A stretch of 64,000 bases of DNA from Acidimicrobiia bacterium (GCA_012959995.1 DUCC01000026.1:1-64000), one strand, 5' to 3'; numbered from the stretch's first letter, positions 44,358 through 54,404 are shown. The notes: a model not told the origin generated them from the letters alone. Made by a program: numbers and translations.

Positions 44358-45466
44358 GTCGGGTATTTTTAGTGGAGCCTTTTTGCGGGGGATCTCATGC
44401 GGCTTGGGCACAAGGTTTCGCTCAGCATTCTCAGCATGAGGTGGTCGTTATTAGTCACCCGGGGAGTTTTTGGCGTTGGCGTTTTCGTGGCGGATCGGTC
44501 ACGCTGGCTGAAGCAACCCAGAAGGCGGTTGAGCAGTTTGGCCAACCTGATCTGGTGTTGGTTTCTTCCATGGTGGATCTCTCGGCCTGGCTGGGTTTAA
44601 CCCGCCGGTTTTTGGGCGACCCTCCGGTGGTTTTGTATATGCACGAAAACCAGTTGGGTTACCCCTTGAGTCCGCAACAGAAAGCGAACGACGAGTTCCC
44701 GTTGGCTAATTGGCGTTCGGTGGTGGCCGCTGACCAAGTGTGGTTTAACTCAGCGTTTCATCAACAGTCTTGGTGGGCGGCTTTGCCGGCCTTGCTCGAC
44801 CGGGCTCCCGACCAGCCGCACCACGCTTTGCTGGCTGCAGCAAAAGCAAAGAGCCGGGTCATGCCGGTGGGGGTGGAGTTGGGGGATGTTCCTGTAGCAG
44901 ACCAACCCAACGACCCGCCGTTGGTGTTATGGAACCAGCGTTGGGACTACGACAAGAACCCCCACGAGGTGATGGATGCCTTGGTGGCCTTGGCTGAAGA
45001 AGGCGCAAGTTTCTCGGTGGCTTTGGTGGGAGAAAACGTGCGAGAAAACCCTCGAGAGATTGAGGAGGCGAAAGAGAAATTGGCCGACCGGGTGGCGGCC
45101 TACGGGTTTTTACCTCGAGAAGAGTATGTGCATTTGTTGGGGCAAGCCGCTGTGGTGATCAGTGCGGCGCATCACGAATTTTTTGGCATTGCCGTAGTGG
45201 AAGCATTAGCGGCGGGGGCAGTGCCGGTGCTGCCGGCTCATCAGAGTTACCCCGAGTTGATTCCCAAGGAGTGGCATGAGGCCGCGCTTTACCCTCCCGG
45301 CCAGTTGGTTGACCGGCTGCGTTTGGTGTTGAGCGATTTTTCAAGTTGGCACCAAAAATCTGAGGGCTTGGCTTTTGAAATGCGCCGGTTCTCGTGGGTT
45401 TCGGTAGCTGCCGACTACGACAGCCAAATAGATGACCTGTTGACCCGCTACGGTCAAGGCTCATGA
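44354..45466 (+). CDS. DUF3524 glycosyltransferase, tRNA-queuosine alpha-mannosyltransferase-like
   Basis: The 370-residue GT-B protein opens with EPFCGGSHAAW (8-18) and has MHENQLGYP (96-104) and WFNSAFHQQSWW. These are hallmarks of the DUF3524 domain of human QTMAN (GTDC1), which mannosylates queuosine in tRNA-Asp. The C-terminal half is an ordinary GT1/GT4 domain (LWNQRWDYDKNPHEV, AHHEFFGIAVVEALAAGAVPVLP). The family assignment is strong, but whether bacterial members act on tRNA or on another acceptor is open. The neighbours (AftD-like, GT4) point equally to envelope glycans. It overlaps both neighbours by 4 nt. Confidence 0.82.
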   Translation: MSRVFLVEPFCGGSHAAWAQGFAQHSQHEVVVISHPGSFWRWRFRGGSVTLAEATQKAVEQFGQPDLVLVSSMVDLSAWLGLTRRFLGDPPVVLYMHENQLGYPLSPQQKANDEFPLANWRSVVAADQVWFNSAFHQQSWWAALPALLDRAPDQPHHALLAAAKAKSRVMPVGVELGDVPVADQPNDPPLVLWNQRWDYDKNPHEVMDALVALAEEGASFSVALVGENVRENPREIEEAKEKLADRVAAYGFLPREEYVHLLGQAAVVISAAHHEFFGIAVVEALAAGAVPVLPAHQSYPELIPKEWHEAALYPPGQLVDRLRLVLSDFSSWHQKSEGLAFEMRRFSWVSVAADYDSQIDDLLTRYGQGS

Positions 45467-46323
45467 GGTTCCCCATTGATGGAGTAAAAGTCGGGCACTG
45501 GGATGATCAGGTGGCGCGCACCGGTTGCACGGTGGTTTTGTTGCCCGAAGGCACGGTGGCTTCGGGCGAGGTACGGGGCGGTGCTCCGGCCACTCGAGAT
45601 TTTTCTTTGTTGGCCCCGGAGCGACAGGTAACGCAAGTAAATGCCGTATTGATGACCGGGGGGTCGGTTTTTGGTTTAGCGGCCGCCGATGGGGTGGTGG
45701 GTTTTTTAGAAGAACAAGGCGTGGGGTTCCCTACCGGAGCAGGACCTATACCCATCGTGGTGGGTATGGGGTTGTTTGACTTGCTGGCCGGGGAACCTGG
45801 GGTACGCCCGGGGCCAGAGCAGGGCCGGGCGGCTGTTGAGTCAGCCAGCGAAGAATTTTTAACCGGCGTGGTGGGGGCAGGTACCGGAGCCACGGTGGGT
45901 AAATGGGCGGGCCGTGACAAAGCGCTACCCGGTGGCCTGGGTCTTGGGGTAACTCAAAAAGGCGAGGTGATGGTGGCAGCTTTGGCGGCGGTCAACGCTT
46001 TGGGCCAGCCTGATGACGGCACCCAGTCTGCTGCGGTGTCTAACGGCACTTTTACCGCGTGGCCAACGAGGCGTGACCATTTTCAAGAAAACACCACGTT
46101 GATTACCGTGGTCACCAATGCGGTGCTCAGCAAAATGGATTGTTTTTTGTTGGCTCAATCTGGCCACGACGGGTTGGCTCGAGCGATCTTTCCGCCGCAC
46201 TTGGGTTCAGACGGCGATGCGGTGGTGGCAGCCGCAACCGGCAAAGTTGAGGCCGACTCTGTAGACGTGGTACGGGCTTTGGTAGTGGCTGCTGTTGAAC
46301 AAGCGGTGCATCAGGCTTGCTAA
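45463..46323 (+). CDS. P1/S58-family peptidase (DmpA/NylC-like, self-cleaving)
   Basis: The 286-residue protein belongs to the DmpA/NylC aminopeptidase-hydrolase family, whose precursors cleave themselves to expose an N-terminal nucleophile. Visible are VKVGHWDD at the start, VRGGAPATRDF, LTGGSVFGLAAADGV (here MTGGSVFGLAAADGV), GAGTGATVGKW and the processing site QEN-TTL. By analogy to NylC, cleavage would fall between Asn210 and Thr211, with Thr211 as nucleophile. The substrate is unknown. It starts in an ATGA overlap with the DUF3524 gene and ends the glycosyltransferase operon. Confidence 0.88.
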   Translation: MRFPIDGVKVGHWDDQVARTGCTVVLLPEGTVASGEVRGGAPATRDFSLLAPERQVTQVNAVLMTGGSVFGLAAADGVVGFLEEQGVGFPTGAGPIPIVVGMGLFDLLAGEPGVRPGPEQGRAAVESASEEFLTGVVGAGTGATVGKWAGRDKALPGGLGLGVTQKGEVMVAALAAVNALGQPDDGTQSAAVSNGTFTAWPTRRDHFQENTTLITVVTNAVLSKMDCFLLAQSGHDGLARAIFPPHLGSDGDAVVAAATGKVEADSVDVVRALVVAAVEQAVHQAC

Positions 46324-46335
46324 GAGCCGGGCCGG

Positions 46336-46341
46336 TATCCT
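46336..46341 (+). promoter_or_regulatory. Candidate leaderless -10 (TATCCT) for the uracil-DNA glycosylase operon
   Basis: GGTATCCT is followed by 6 nt and a GTG start codon at 46348. It would drive udg-tsaE-tsaB-rimI-tsaD. Confidence 0.5.
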
Positions 46342-46347
46342 GCGTGG

Positions 46348-46911
46348 GTGCCGACTTCGTTAAAAACTCTTGCCGCACAAGCGGCTGCATGCAAAAAGTG
46401 CGACCTGGCGCGAACGCGGACCCAGGTGGTTTTCGGGGACGGCAATCCGAAGGCCGCTGTCTTTTTTGTTGGCGAAGGGCCGGGAGCCACCGAAGACCTC
46501 GAAGGGGTTCCTTTTATTGGTCGCTCAGGAAAGCTTTTGCAGCGCTTGATTGAAGAAGAACTCGGTTTGTCTCGCCAAGACTGTTACATCGCCAACGTAG
46601 TCAAGTGCCGTCCACCAGAAAACCGTGACCCTAAGTCAGAAGAAATCGAAGCTTGCCAGCCTTATTTGTTGGCCCAAATTGAAGCCATTAACCCCACGGT
46701 GATCGTGCCTTTAGGAAACTTCGCTTCACGTTTGTTGCTGGAAACCCGTACCGGAATCACCAAACTGCGGGGCCAAAACTACCAGTACCTCGGCCGCCAT
46801 TTGGTGCCGACCTTTCATCCGGCAGCAGCCCTGCGTGGTGGGGTTAAAGTGTTAGATCACATGCGCGAAGATTTTGTCCGAATAAAAGAGTTGGTGGAGG
46901 CACCATGTTGA
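46348..46911 (+). CDS. Family 4 uracil-DNA glycosylase (4Fe-4S)
   Basis: This enzyme removes uracil from DNA at the start of base-excision repair. The 187-residue protein has the four iron-sulfur Cys of family 4: Cys15, Cys18, Cys87 and Cys103 (CKKCDL, VVKCRPPENRDP, EACQPYL). It also has VGEGPGATEDLEGVPFIGRSG as active-site motif 1 and VPTFHPAAALR as motif 2. The start is GTG, with a candidate leaderless promoter. The stop overlaps tsaE by 7 nt. Confidence 0.93.
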   Translation: MPTSLKTLAAQAAACKKCDLARTRTQVVFGDGNPKAAVFFVGEGPGATEDLEGVPFIGRSGKLLQRLIEEELGLSRQDCYIANVVKCRPPENRDPKSEEIEACQPYLLAQIEAINPTVIVPLGNFASRLLLETRTGITKLRGQNYQYLGRHLVPTFHPAAALRGGVKVLDHMREDFVRIKELVEAPC

Positions 46912-47390
46912 GGGTGAACACCAGCAGAGTGGAAGAAACCCAAGCGTTGGCCGCCGGTTTGGCAGGGTTGGCTCAAGCCGGCGACATGATCGTACTGTGC
47001 GGCGACCTAGGGGCCGGCAAAACAGCGTTTACGCAAGGTTTCGGCCGAGCCATGGGGGTTACTCAACCTATTACCTCACCTACTTTTACTTTGGCCAACC
47101 AGTACGCCGGAGACCTCATCATTAATCATCTTGATGTTTACCGTTTGGCCCATATTGACGAGGTGCGTGACCTCGCTTTGCCGGAGATAGTTGATGACCA
47201 ATCGGTGACCCTCATCGAGTGGGGAGATGCCATCGCTGGAGCTTTACCGGGCGGGTATTTAGAAGTGCATTTAAGCCTGGGGCAAGGCCTTGACGACCGG
47301 CAGGTAACGTTTCGCCTTGTGGGCAACGAATGGCAAGAGCGGGCAGAAGCGTTGGCGAATTTATGCACCGGAGAGGGCGCCTCATGTTGA
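46905..47390 (+). CDS. tsaE: tRNA threonylcarbamoyladenosine biosynthesis ATPase TsaE
   Basis: TsaE is the ATPase that drives the TsaB-TsaD complex in t6A formation at tRNA position 37. The 161-residue protein has Walker A GDLGAGKT (33-40), SPTFTLANQY, HLDVYRL and LIEWGD, all diagnostic of the YjeE family. It overlaps the preceding and following genes by 7 nt each. Confidence 0.94.
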   Translation: MLRVNTSRVEETQALAAGLAGLAQAGDMIVLCGDLGAGKTAFTQGFGRAMGVTQPITSPTFTLANQYAGDLIINHLDVYRLAHIDEVRDLALPEIVDDQSVTLIEWGDAIAGALPGGYLEVHLSLGQGLDDRQVTFRLVGNEWQERAEALANLCTGEGASC

Positions 47391-48085
47391 TCTTGGGTAT
47401 TGAAAGTGCGGGTTCGCAAGTTGGGTGTGCCATTGGCGGCCACGAGGGAGTGTTGGCGTCTGCCCACACGGGCCGAGGCCGACGCCATGCCGAATCGTTA
47501 ACGCCGCAAATGGATTTTGTACGCAAACAAGCCGGCATTGAGTTTTCTGACCTGGGAGCCATTGCTGTTGATGTTGGACCGGGTCTTTACACCGGGTTGC
47601 GGGTAGGGATTACCGCCGGGGTGTCTTTGGCGCATGCTTTGGGGGTGCCCATGATTGGGGTGTGCAGCCTGGACCTTTTGGCTTTTCCGGCTCGTTGGAC
47701 CAACCGGCTTATTGTCACGGCCCTAGATGCGCGCCGCGGCGAACTGTTTACCGCTCTGTTCCGTAAGGTCCCGGGGGGTGTCCAACGGGTTCGTGAAGCC
47801 CAAGTGTGCACGCCAGAGGAACTGGCCACCGAACTCATGGACCTCGACGAGCCTTCATTGCTGGTGGGCGACGGCGCTTTACGTTACGCCGACACCTTTG
47901 CTTCGGTGAAAAAAATAGAAATGGCCGAACAAGGTTTGGCTAGCCCGAGTGCTCGTTCGTTGGTGCAGTTGGCTCATGCCCGAGCCATGCGAGAAGAGTT
48001 CGTTCAATCATGGGAACTCAAACCGGTGTACTTGCGGCAACCGGATGCCGAAATTAATTGGGTGACCCGAGGTGATCAGTCGTGA
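47384..48085 (+). CDS. tsaB: tRNA threonylcarbamoyladenosine biosynthesis protein TsaB
   Basis: TsaB is the non-catalytic partner of TsaD, with the same ASKHA fold. The 233-residue protein starts MLILGIESAGSQVGCAIGG and has DVGPGLYTGLRVGITAGVSLAHAL and DARRGELFTALF. The start at 47384 overlaps the tsaE stop; an upstream in-frame ATG lies deep in tsaE. The stop overlaps rimI by 4 nt. Confidence 0.93.
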   Translation: MLILGIESAGSQVGCAIGGHEGVLASAHTGRGRRHAESLTPQMDFVRKQAGIEFSDLGAIAVDVGPGLYTGLRVGITAGVSLAHALGVPMIGVCSLDLLAFPARWTNRLIVTALDARRGELFTALFRKVPGGVQRVREAQVCTPEELATELMDLDEPSLLVGDGALRYADTFASVKKIEMAEQGLASPSARSLVQLAHARAMREEFVQSWELKPVYLRQPDAEINWVTRGDQS

Positions 48086-48600
48086 TGACCGCTACTGCTT
48101 GCTGCCTCCGCCCTATGGTCGAAGCTGACATTGGCCCGGCGTTGGCTGTTGACGAACTGGTTTACCCTTCGGCGTGGTCGCCGAGCTTTTTGCGCCAACA
48201 ACTTTCTTTGGCCGGTTCGCGAGTCAATTTGGTGGCGGAACGAGACGGGCAACTGGTGGGCCATGGGGCCCTGATGGTGGTGGCCGATGAAGGCCACGTG
48301 ACCTCGGTTGCCGTGCATCCTGATCAGCAGCGCCGAGGTATTGGGGCACAGATTTTGGCTGCCCTGTGCCGAGCGTCGGTGGAGCGAGGATTAAAATCAA
48401 TGACCCTTGAGGTGCGTTGCAGCAATGAAGCGGCCATTGGCTTGTACCAACGGTTTGGTTTTGCTCCGGCCGGGGTGCGGGTGGGTTATTACGTCGACAC
48501 CGGCGAAGACGCGCTCATCATGTGGGTCCACGACATTGAACAGCCAGAGTTTTTGGGACGGGTAGCGGTTGCAGAAAAAAGGAAAGAGCACCATGGGTGA
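48082..48600 (+). CDS. rimI: Ribosomal-protein-alanine N-acetyltransferase RimI-like
   Basis: The 172-residue GNAT has VTSVAVHPDQQRRGIGAQILAALC (acetyl-CoA loop) and LEVRCSNEAAIGLYQRFGFAPAGVRVGYY, the usual RimI signature. RimI acetylates the N-terminus of S18 in enterobacteria; in Actinobacteria the gene lies between tsaB and tsaD, as here. The start is GTG at 48082 or ATG three bases later. It overlaps tsaD by 8 nt. Confidence 0.9.
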   Translation: MMTATACCLRPMVEADIGPALAVDELVYPSAWSPSFLRQQLSLAGSRVNLVAERDGQLVGHGALMVVADEGHVTSVAVHPDQQRRGIGAQILAALCRASVERGLKSMTLEVRCSNEAAIGLYQRFGFAPAGVRVGYYVDTGEDALIMWVHDIEQPEFLGRVAVAEKRKEHHG

Positions 48601-49624
48601 CTTAATTTTAGGAATCGAAACTTCTTGCGATGAGACAGCGGCCGCCGTGGTGGAGCGTGCCGCCACCGTGCGTTCATCGGTGGTCAACAGCCAAGTCGAG
48701 CAACATGCCCGTTTTGGAGGGGTGGTGCCCGAAGTGGCCAGCCGAGCTCATGTGGATTTGATGGTGCCGGTGGTGGCTGAGGCCCTGTTGGCTGCTGGTT
48801 TAGAGGGGCCAGAGGTTGATGCGGTGGCCGCTACGACCGGCCCGGGCCTGGTGGGCTCGTTGCTGGTGGGGGTAACGGCCGCCAAGTCGTTGGCTTTGGT
48901 GTGGGACGTCCCCTTTGTTTCGGTGAACCATCTTGAAGCGCACCTGTACGCCGCTTTTTTAGAAGAGCCTGATTTGGAGCTTCCTTTGGTGGTGTTGTTG
49001 GTTTCTGGCGGCCACACCATGTTGGTCTTGATGGAAGGGCACGGACAATATCGCTTGTTGGGGTCCACCTTGGATGACGCCGCCGGCGAAGCCTTCGACA
49101 AGGTGGCCCGTTACTTGGGTTTGGATTACCCCGGTGGCCCGGCTATTGATGCTTTGGCTATGGAAGGGGATGCTTCGGCTTTTAAGTACCCCCGAGCGTT
49201 GGTGCAAGAAAACCCCGCCACTTTGCCCGACGAACGGCGTTTTGCTTTTTCGTTTTCCGGGTTGAAAACGGCGGTAGTTAACCATGTGCGTAACGAACCT
49301 GATGTGGCGGCTGCCGATGTGGCGGCTTCGTTTCAAGAAGCAGTGGTTGATGCTTTGGTGACCAAGGCTCGTTGGGCCGTGGAAGCCACCGGGGCTAAGG
49401 GTCTGTGTTTGGGTGGTGGGGTGGCCGCCAACTCGCGTCTCCGGGAGCGTTTTTTAGATGTTTGTATGGAAACTGGGGTGCGCGCTTTCTTGCCTAGCCG
49501 AGCTATGTGTACCGATAATGCGGCCATGGTGGCCGCTGCTGGTTGGTGGCGTTTGCAAAGCGATGGGCCCAGTCCGTTGGATACGGGAGCGAACCCCAAC
49601 TGGGCGCTTCCTTTATTACCGTAA
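48593..49624 (+). CDS. tsaD: tRNA N6-adenosine threonylcarbamoyltransferase TsaD
   Basis: TsaD transfers the threonylcarbamoyl group to A37 of tRNAs reading ANN codons. The 343-residue protein has GIETSCDETAAAVVE (7-21), TTGPGLVGSLLVG (81-93) and the metal-binding HLEAH (113-117). It also has VSGGHTML, FSFSGLKTAVVNHV and a late CTDNAAMVAAAG with the third metal ligand. It starts 8 nt before the rimI stop. The groES promoter region follows. Confidence 0.95.
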   Translation: MGDLILGIETSCDETAAAVVERAATVRSSVVNSQVEQHARFGGVVPEVASRAHVDLMVPVVAEALLAAGLEGPEVDAVAATTGPGLVGSLLVGVTAAKSLALVWDVPFVSVNHLEAHLYAAFLEEPDLELPLVVLLVSGGHTMLVLMEGHGQYRLLGSTLDDAAGEAFDKVARYLGLDYPGGPAIDALAMEGDASAFKYPRALVQENPATLPDERRFAFSFSGLKTAVVNHVRNEPDVAAADVAASFQEAVVDALVTKARWAVEATGAKGLCLGGGVAANSRLRERFLDVCMETGVRAFLPSRAMCTDNAAMVAAAGWWRLQSDGPSPLDTGANPNWALPLLP

Positions 49625-49651
49625 TTTTTGCTTAAATCGGGGCCGGTGACG

Positions 49652-49681
49652 TTGTAACCGGAGGGGGCAAGTCCGTACCAT
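49652..49681 (+). promoter_or_regulatory. Candidate groES-groEL promoter
   Basis: TTGTAA (49652-49657), an 18-nt spacer and TACCAT (49676-49681) form a plausible housekeeping promoter. The last base of the -10 is the first base of the CIRCE element, so repressor binding there would block initiation. Confidence 0.45.
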
Positions 49682-49707
49682 TAGCACTCGTCCATTGAGA
49701 CTGCCAA
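49681..49707 (+). promoter_or_regulatory. CIRCE element (HrcA operator)
   Basis: TTAGCACTC (49681-49689), a 9-nt spacer and GACTGCCAA (49699-49707) match the CIRCE consensus TTAGCACTC-N9-GAGTGCTAA; the left arm is perfect and the right arm matches at 7 of 9 positions. It lies 51 nt upstream of groES. HrcA binding here would make the operon heat-inducible. Confidence 0.85.
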
Positions 49708-49758
49708 TCGTTCTTTAACCAACCGGGTTAAGGAACATGTTTGAAAAGGAACCCTTAA

Positions 49759-51701
<1,943 letters not shown>

Positions 51702-51724
51702 CCATTCCTTAGGGAATGTGCGAT

Positions 51725-51748
51725 GAGCCGGGCCTTCGGGCCCGGCTC
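51725..51748 (+). terminator. Strong hairpin terminator after groEL
   Basis: GAGCCGGGCC (51725-51734) and GGCCCGGCTC (51739-51748) form a perfect 10-bp stem closed by a TTCG tetraloop. There is no long T-run, only TCGTCGTTTC, as is common for actinobacterial terminators. It lies 23 nt beyond the groEL stop. Confidence 0.8.
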
Positions 51749-51768
51749 TCGTCGTTTCATGGGGGCGG

Positions 51769-51774
51769 TACCCT
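51769..51774 (+). promoter_or_regulatory. Candidate leaderless -10 (TACCCT) for the gene at 51781
   Basis: GGTACCCT is followed by 6 nt and the ATG at 51781, directly after the groEL terminator. Confidence 0.5.
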
Positions 51775-51780
51775 GCAACT

Positions 51781-52053
51781 ATGGATTTCACCGATCACCC
51801 CGCCCCTGACCCACAAAGACTCCTCGGCCAATTTGATGAATGGTCTCGCGGCGAAACGCTGCCCGGCCGCATGTTGGCCAATTTGAAAACCGGCCGCCTG
51901 CCGGAGGTGCTTGATGCTTTGGGTGAATCAGCTCAAGGGCTCGCTGACTGGTGGGACAAGTGGGAAAAAGGCACGGCGCTGCCGGATGAAGTAACTGCTG
52001 CTTTGGCCGAGGGCGGTCTACGCAAACAACTTGAGGCCCTTGTCGCTTCGTGA
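51781..52053 (+). CDS. Small acidic protein of unknown function, coupled to a Nudix gene
   Basis: I do not recognise this 90-residue protein. It is predicted to be mainly helical, with the Trp-rich ADWWDKWEKG at 55-64 and no signal peptide or membrane segment. It has a candidate leaderless promoter, and its stop forms a GTGA overlap with the following Nudix gene. The coupling supports that it is a real gene and suggests a related role. Confidence 0.6.
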   Translation: MDFTDHPAPDPQRLLGQFDEWSRGETLPGRMLANLKTGRLPEVLDALGESAQGLADWWDKWEKGTALPDEVTAALAEGGLRKQLEALVAS

Positions 52054-52739
52054 GCTTTCGCCCTGCACAACCGCGAGGCGGCCCGCAAATAATCCCCCGC
52101 CCTGCACAGTGGCGTTTGGGTGGCCCGGCCCCTTGGGCGCATTTAGTTGACCGGTCGCTGTCTTTAAGCCAAGTGGTGGATGCCCTAGCGGGCCAAGAGG
52201 ACTTTGTGGTGCCCGACCTTCCCGTGGTTGATCACCGCCCGGCCGGGGTGTTGGTGGCCTTATACGAAGAGCAAGGCGAGGCCCATGTGGTGTTAACCCG
52301 TCGGTCACCCGATATGGCATCGCACCCGCATCAGGTGAGCTTTCCCGGGGGTCGCCAAGATGTCGAAGATGCTGACCTGTGGGTCACTGCTTGCCGAGAG
52401 GCCCATGAGGAGGTGGCTTTAGACCCGATTTTGCCTCGCTTGGTGGGGGAACTGCCACCAATGACCACCATCGGCCGACCCAGTTTGATCCACCCCTTTG
52501 TGGCCGTCTTGCCAGAACGCCCGACCCTAGTGGCCAACCCGGCGGAGGTGGAAACCATTCGCCACGTGGCTTTAGCCGAGTTGCTTAGCGATGAGGTGTG
52601 GCGTGAAGAACACTGGCAACGAGATGGTCAAGAAATAGCTATCACTTTTTTCGAACTCCCCGGCGACACCATTTGGGGCGTCACCGGCACCCTCTTGCGG
52701 CAACTTCTTACTCTCGGGCTCGGCCTTAGTTTGCACTGA
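52050..52739 (+). CDS. Nudix hydrolase, CoA pyrophosphatase-like
   Basis: The 229-residue protein has a Nudix domain with SFPGGRQDVEDADL and ACREAHEEVALD, that is the GX5EX7REUXEEXGU box with a slightly long spacing. The following PRLVGELPPMTTIGRPSLIHPFVAVLP resembles CoA/acyl-CoA pyrophosphatases of the YeaB/NudL type. The N-terminal ~65 residues are family-typical in length. The start is GTG in a GTGA overlap. Confidence 0.82.
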   Translation: MSFRPAQPRGGPQIIPRPAQWRLGGPAPWAHLVDRSLSLSQVVDALAGQEDFVVPDLPVVDHRPAGVLVALYEEQGEAHVVLTRRSPDMASHPHQVSFPGGRQDVEDADLWVTACREAHEEVALDPILPRLVGELPPMTTIGRPSLIHPFVAVLPERPTLVANPAEVETIRHVALAELLSDEVWREEHWQRDGQEIAITFFELPGDTIWGVTGTLLRQLLTLGLGLSLH

Positions 52740-52893
52740 TCAAATTAGTCCAGCAACCGTATGGAGGAGTGCAGAATTGTTTGGCAACGCTTTTGATGGT
52801 CGCGGACAAAGGCAAGATATGAGACTAAAGATGACTGGCAAGGTGGGTTCGATGCGAGCAGGGAAAAAATTGTGGCCTTTTGCGGTATGGGCT

Positions 52894-52899
52894 TAGGAT
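52894..52899 (+). promoter_or_regulatory. Candidate leaderless promoter of the PLP decarboxylase gene
   Basis: TAGGAT ends 6 nt before the ATG at 52906, and TTGTGG (52870-52875) lies 18 nt upstream of it as a possible -35. I see no gene in the 166 nt from 52740 to 52905. Confidence 0.5.
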
Positions 52900-52905
52900 T
52901 GGCCC

Positions 52906-54327
52906 ATGACCGAATCGCTGGAAACGCCGCCGCACATGACCCCCGAAGAGTTTCGGCAAGCGGGCTATGCGGCCATCGACTGGTTGGTTGACCACATGGA
53001 AGGAGTGGACCAGCGCCCGGTAACCCCGCCCACGCAACCCGGTGACGTGCGGGCCGCCTTGCCGGCCACTGCTCCGCAAACCGGCGAGCCTTTCGCCGAC
53101 CTGCTGGCCGACATGGATCGCATCATCACCCCTCACCTGACCCAGTGGCAGCACCCCGGGTTCTACGGCTACTTCCCCGCTAACTCCTCGCCCCCGGCCG
53201 TTCTCGGCGAACTGCTTTCGGCCGGTCTCGGCGTGCAAGGCATGCTGTGGTCCACCGGCCCGGCCATCACCGAACTCGAAACCCACCTACTGGACTGGAT
53301 GGTTGACCTGTGCGGGCTACCCGAAAGTTTTTTAAGCACCGGCCTCGGCGGAGGGGTTATTCAAGACTCCGCCTCCTCGGCCACCCTGTGCGCCATTTTG
53401 GCGGCCCGCCATCGAGCCGGCGGCGCGGCGGCACTCCCAAACTTAAGGGCCTATACCTCGGCCCAAGCACACTCTTCGGCCGAAAAAGGCTGCCTAGTGG
53501 CTGGCTTAGCCGCCGACCAACTGCGGCTCATCGACACCGACGAAAACTTTGCCATGAACCCCCAAGCCTTGTCGGCCGCCATAGCTCAAGATCAATCCGA
53601 CGGACTGGTGCCATTTTTTGTCATGGCCACCGTGGGCACCACCTCGTCGGGAGCGGTTGACCCCTTGCCAAAAATAGCCCCCCTAGCCAAGGCCGCCGGG
53701 GCCTGGCTGCACGTAGACGCCGCCTGGGCCGGATCGGCCGGCGTATGCCCCGAATACCGTGAGATCTTCACCGGCCTTGACCAAGCCGACAGTTATGTCT
53801 TTAACCCGCACAAATGGTTGCTCACCAACTTTGACTGCTCGCTGTTTTGGGTCGCCGACGCTGGGCCGCTCACCGAAGCGCTATCTATCGTGCCCGAATA
53901 CCTGCGCAACCCAGCCAGCGAGGCCGGTGCCGTCATTGACTACCGAGACTGGCAAGTGCCACTTGGCCGTCGCTTCCGGTCGCTAAAACTATGGTTTGTG
54001 CTGCGCAGTTACGGGGTAGAAGGCCTGCAAGCGCACATTCGTCGCCACGTAGACGCTGCCCAAGACTTAGCCCGACAAGTGGCCCAACACCCGAAGCTGG
54101 AATTAGTTGCCCCACCTACCTTGGCCCTAGTGTGTTTTCGCCATCTTGATGGAGACCAAGCCTCAGAAGATCTTCTCCAAGCCCTCAACGCCACCGGAGA
54201 GGTGCTGCTGACCCACACCAAACTCAATGACCATTACACCCTGCGGGTCGCCGTGGGAGCCACCCAGACCACCCAAAGCCACGTTCAGCACCTAATGGAC
54301 CTCATCGCAGAGCAACTTTCTTCTTAA
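52906..54327 (+). CDS. PLP-dependent group II decarboxylase (aromatic-L-amino-acid decarboxylase-like)
   Basis: The 473-residue protein resembles aromatic amino acid decarboxylases. HPGFYGYFPANSSPPAVLGELLSAGLGVQG lies in the substrate channel, and LGGGVIQDSASSATLCAILAAR is near PLP. VATVGTTSSGAVDPL, LHVDAAWAGSAGVCPEYR and FNPHKWLLTNFDCS, with the PLP Lys in HK, follow. The product would be an amine such as tryptamine, tyramine or phenethylamine; the true substrate is not deducible. No dedicated transporter or pathway gene is adjacent. Confidence 0.88.
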   Translation: MTESLETPPHMTPEEFRQAGYAAIDWLVDHMEGVDQRPVTPPTQPGDVRAALPATAPQTGEPFADLLADMDRIITPHLTQWQHPGFYGYFPANSSPPAVLGELLSAGLGVQGMLWSTGPAITELETHLLDWMVDLCGLPESFLSTGLGGGVIQDSASSATLCAILAARHRAGGAAALPNLRAYTSAQAHSSAEKGCLVAGLAADQLRLIDTDENFAMNPQALSAAIAQDQSDGLVPFFVMATVGTTSSGAVDPLPKIAPLAKAAGAWLHVDAAWAGSAGVCPEYREIFTGLDQADSYVFNPHKWLLTNFDCSLFWVADAGPLTEALSIVPEYLRNPASEAGAVIDYRDWQVPLGRRFRSLKLWFVLRSYGVEGLQAHIRRHVDAAQDLARQVAQHPKLELVAPPTLALVCFRHLDGDQASEDLLQALNATGEVLLTHTKLNDHYTLRVAVGATQTTQSHVQHLMDLIAEQLSS

Positions 54328-54404
54328 GTCTTTAGTGTCCCCCTAAGAAGAGAAATAGCACGGTAAACTCAGCGCTTCTACTCACTAAAAAGGGGTTTGT
54401 ACCC

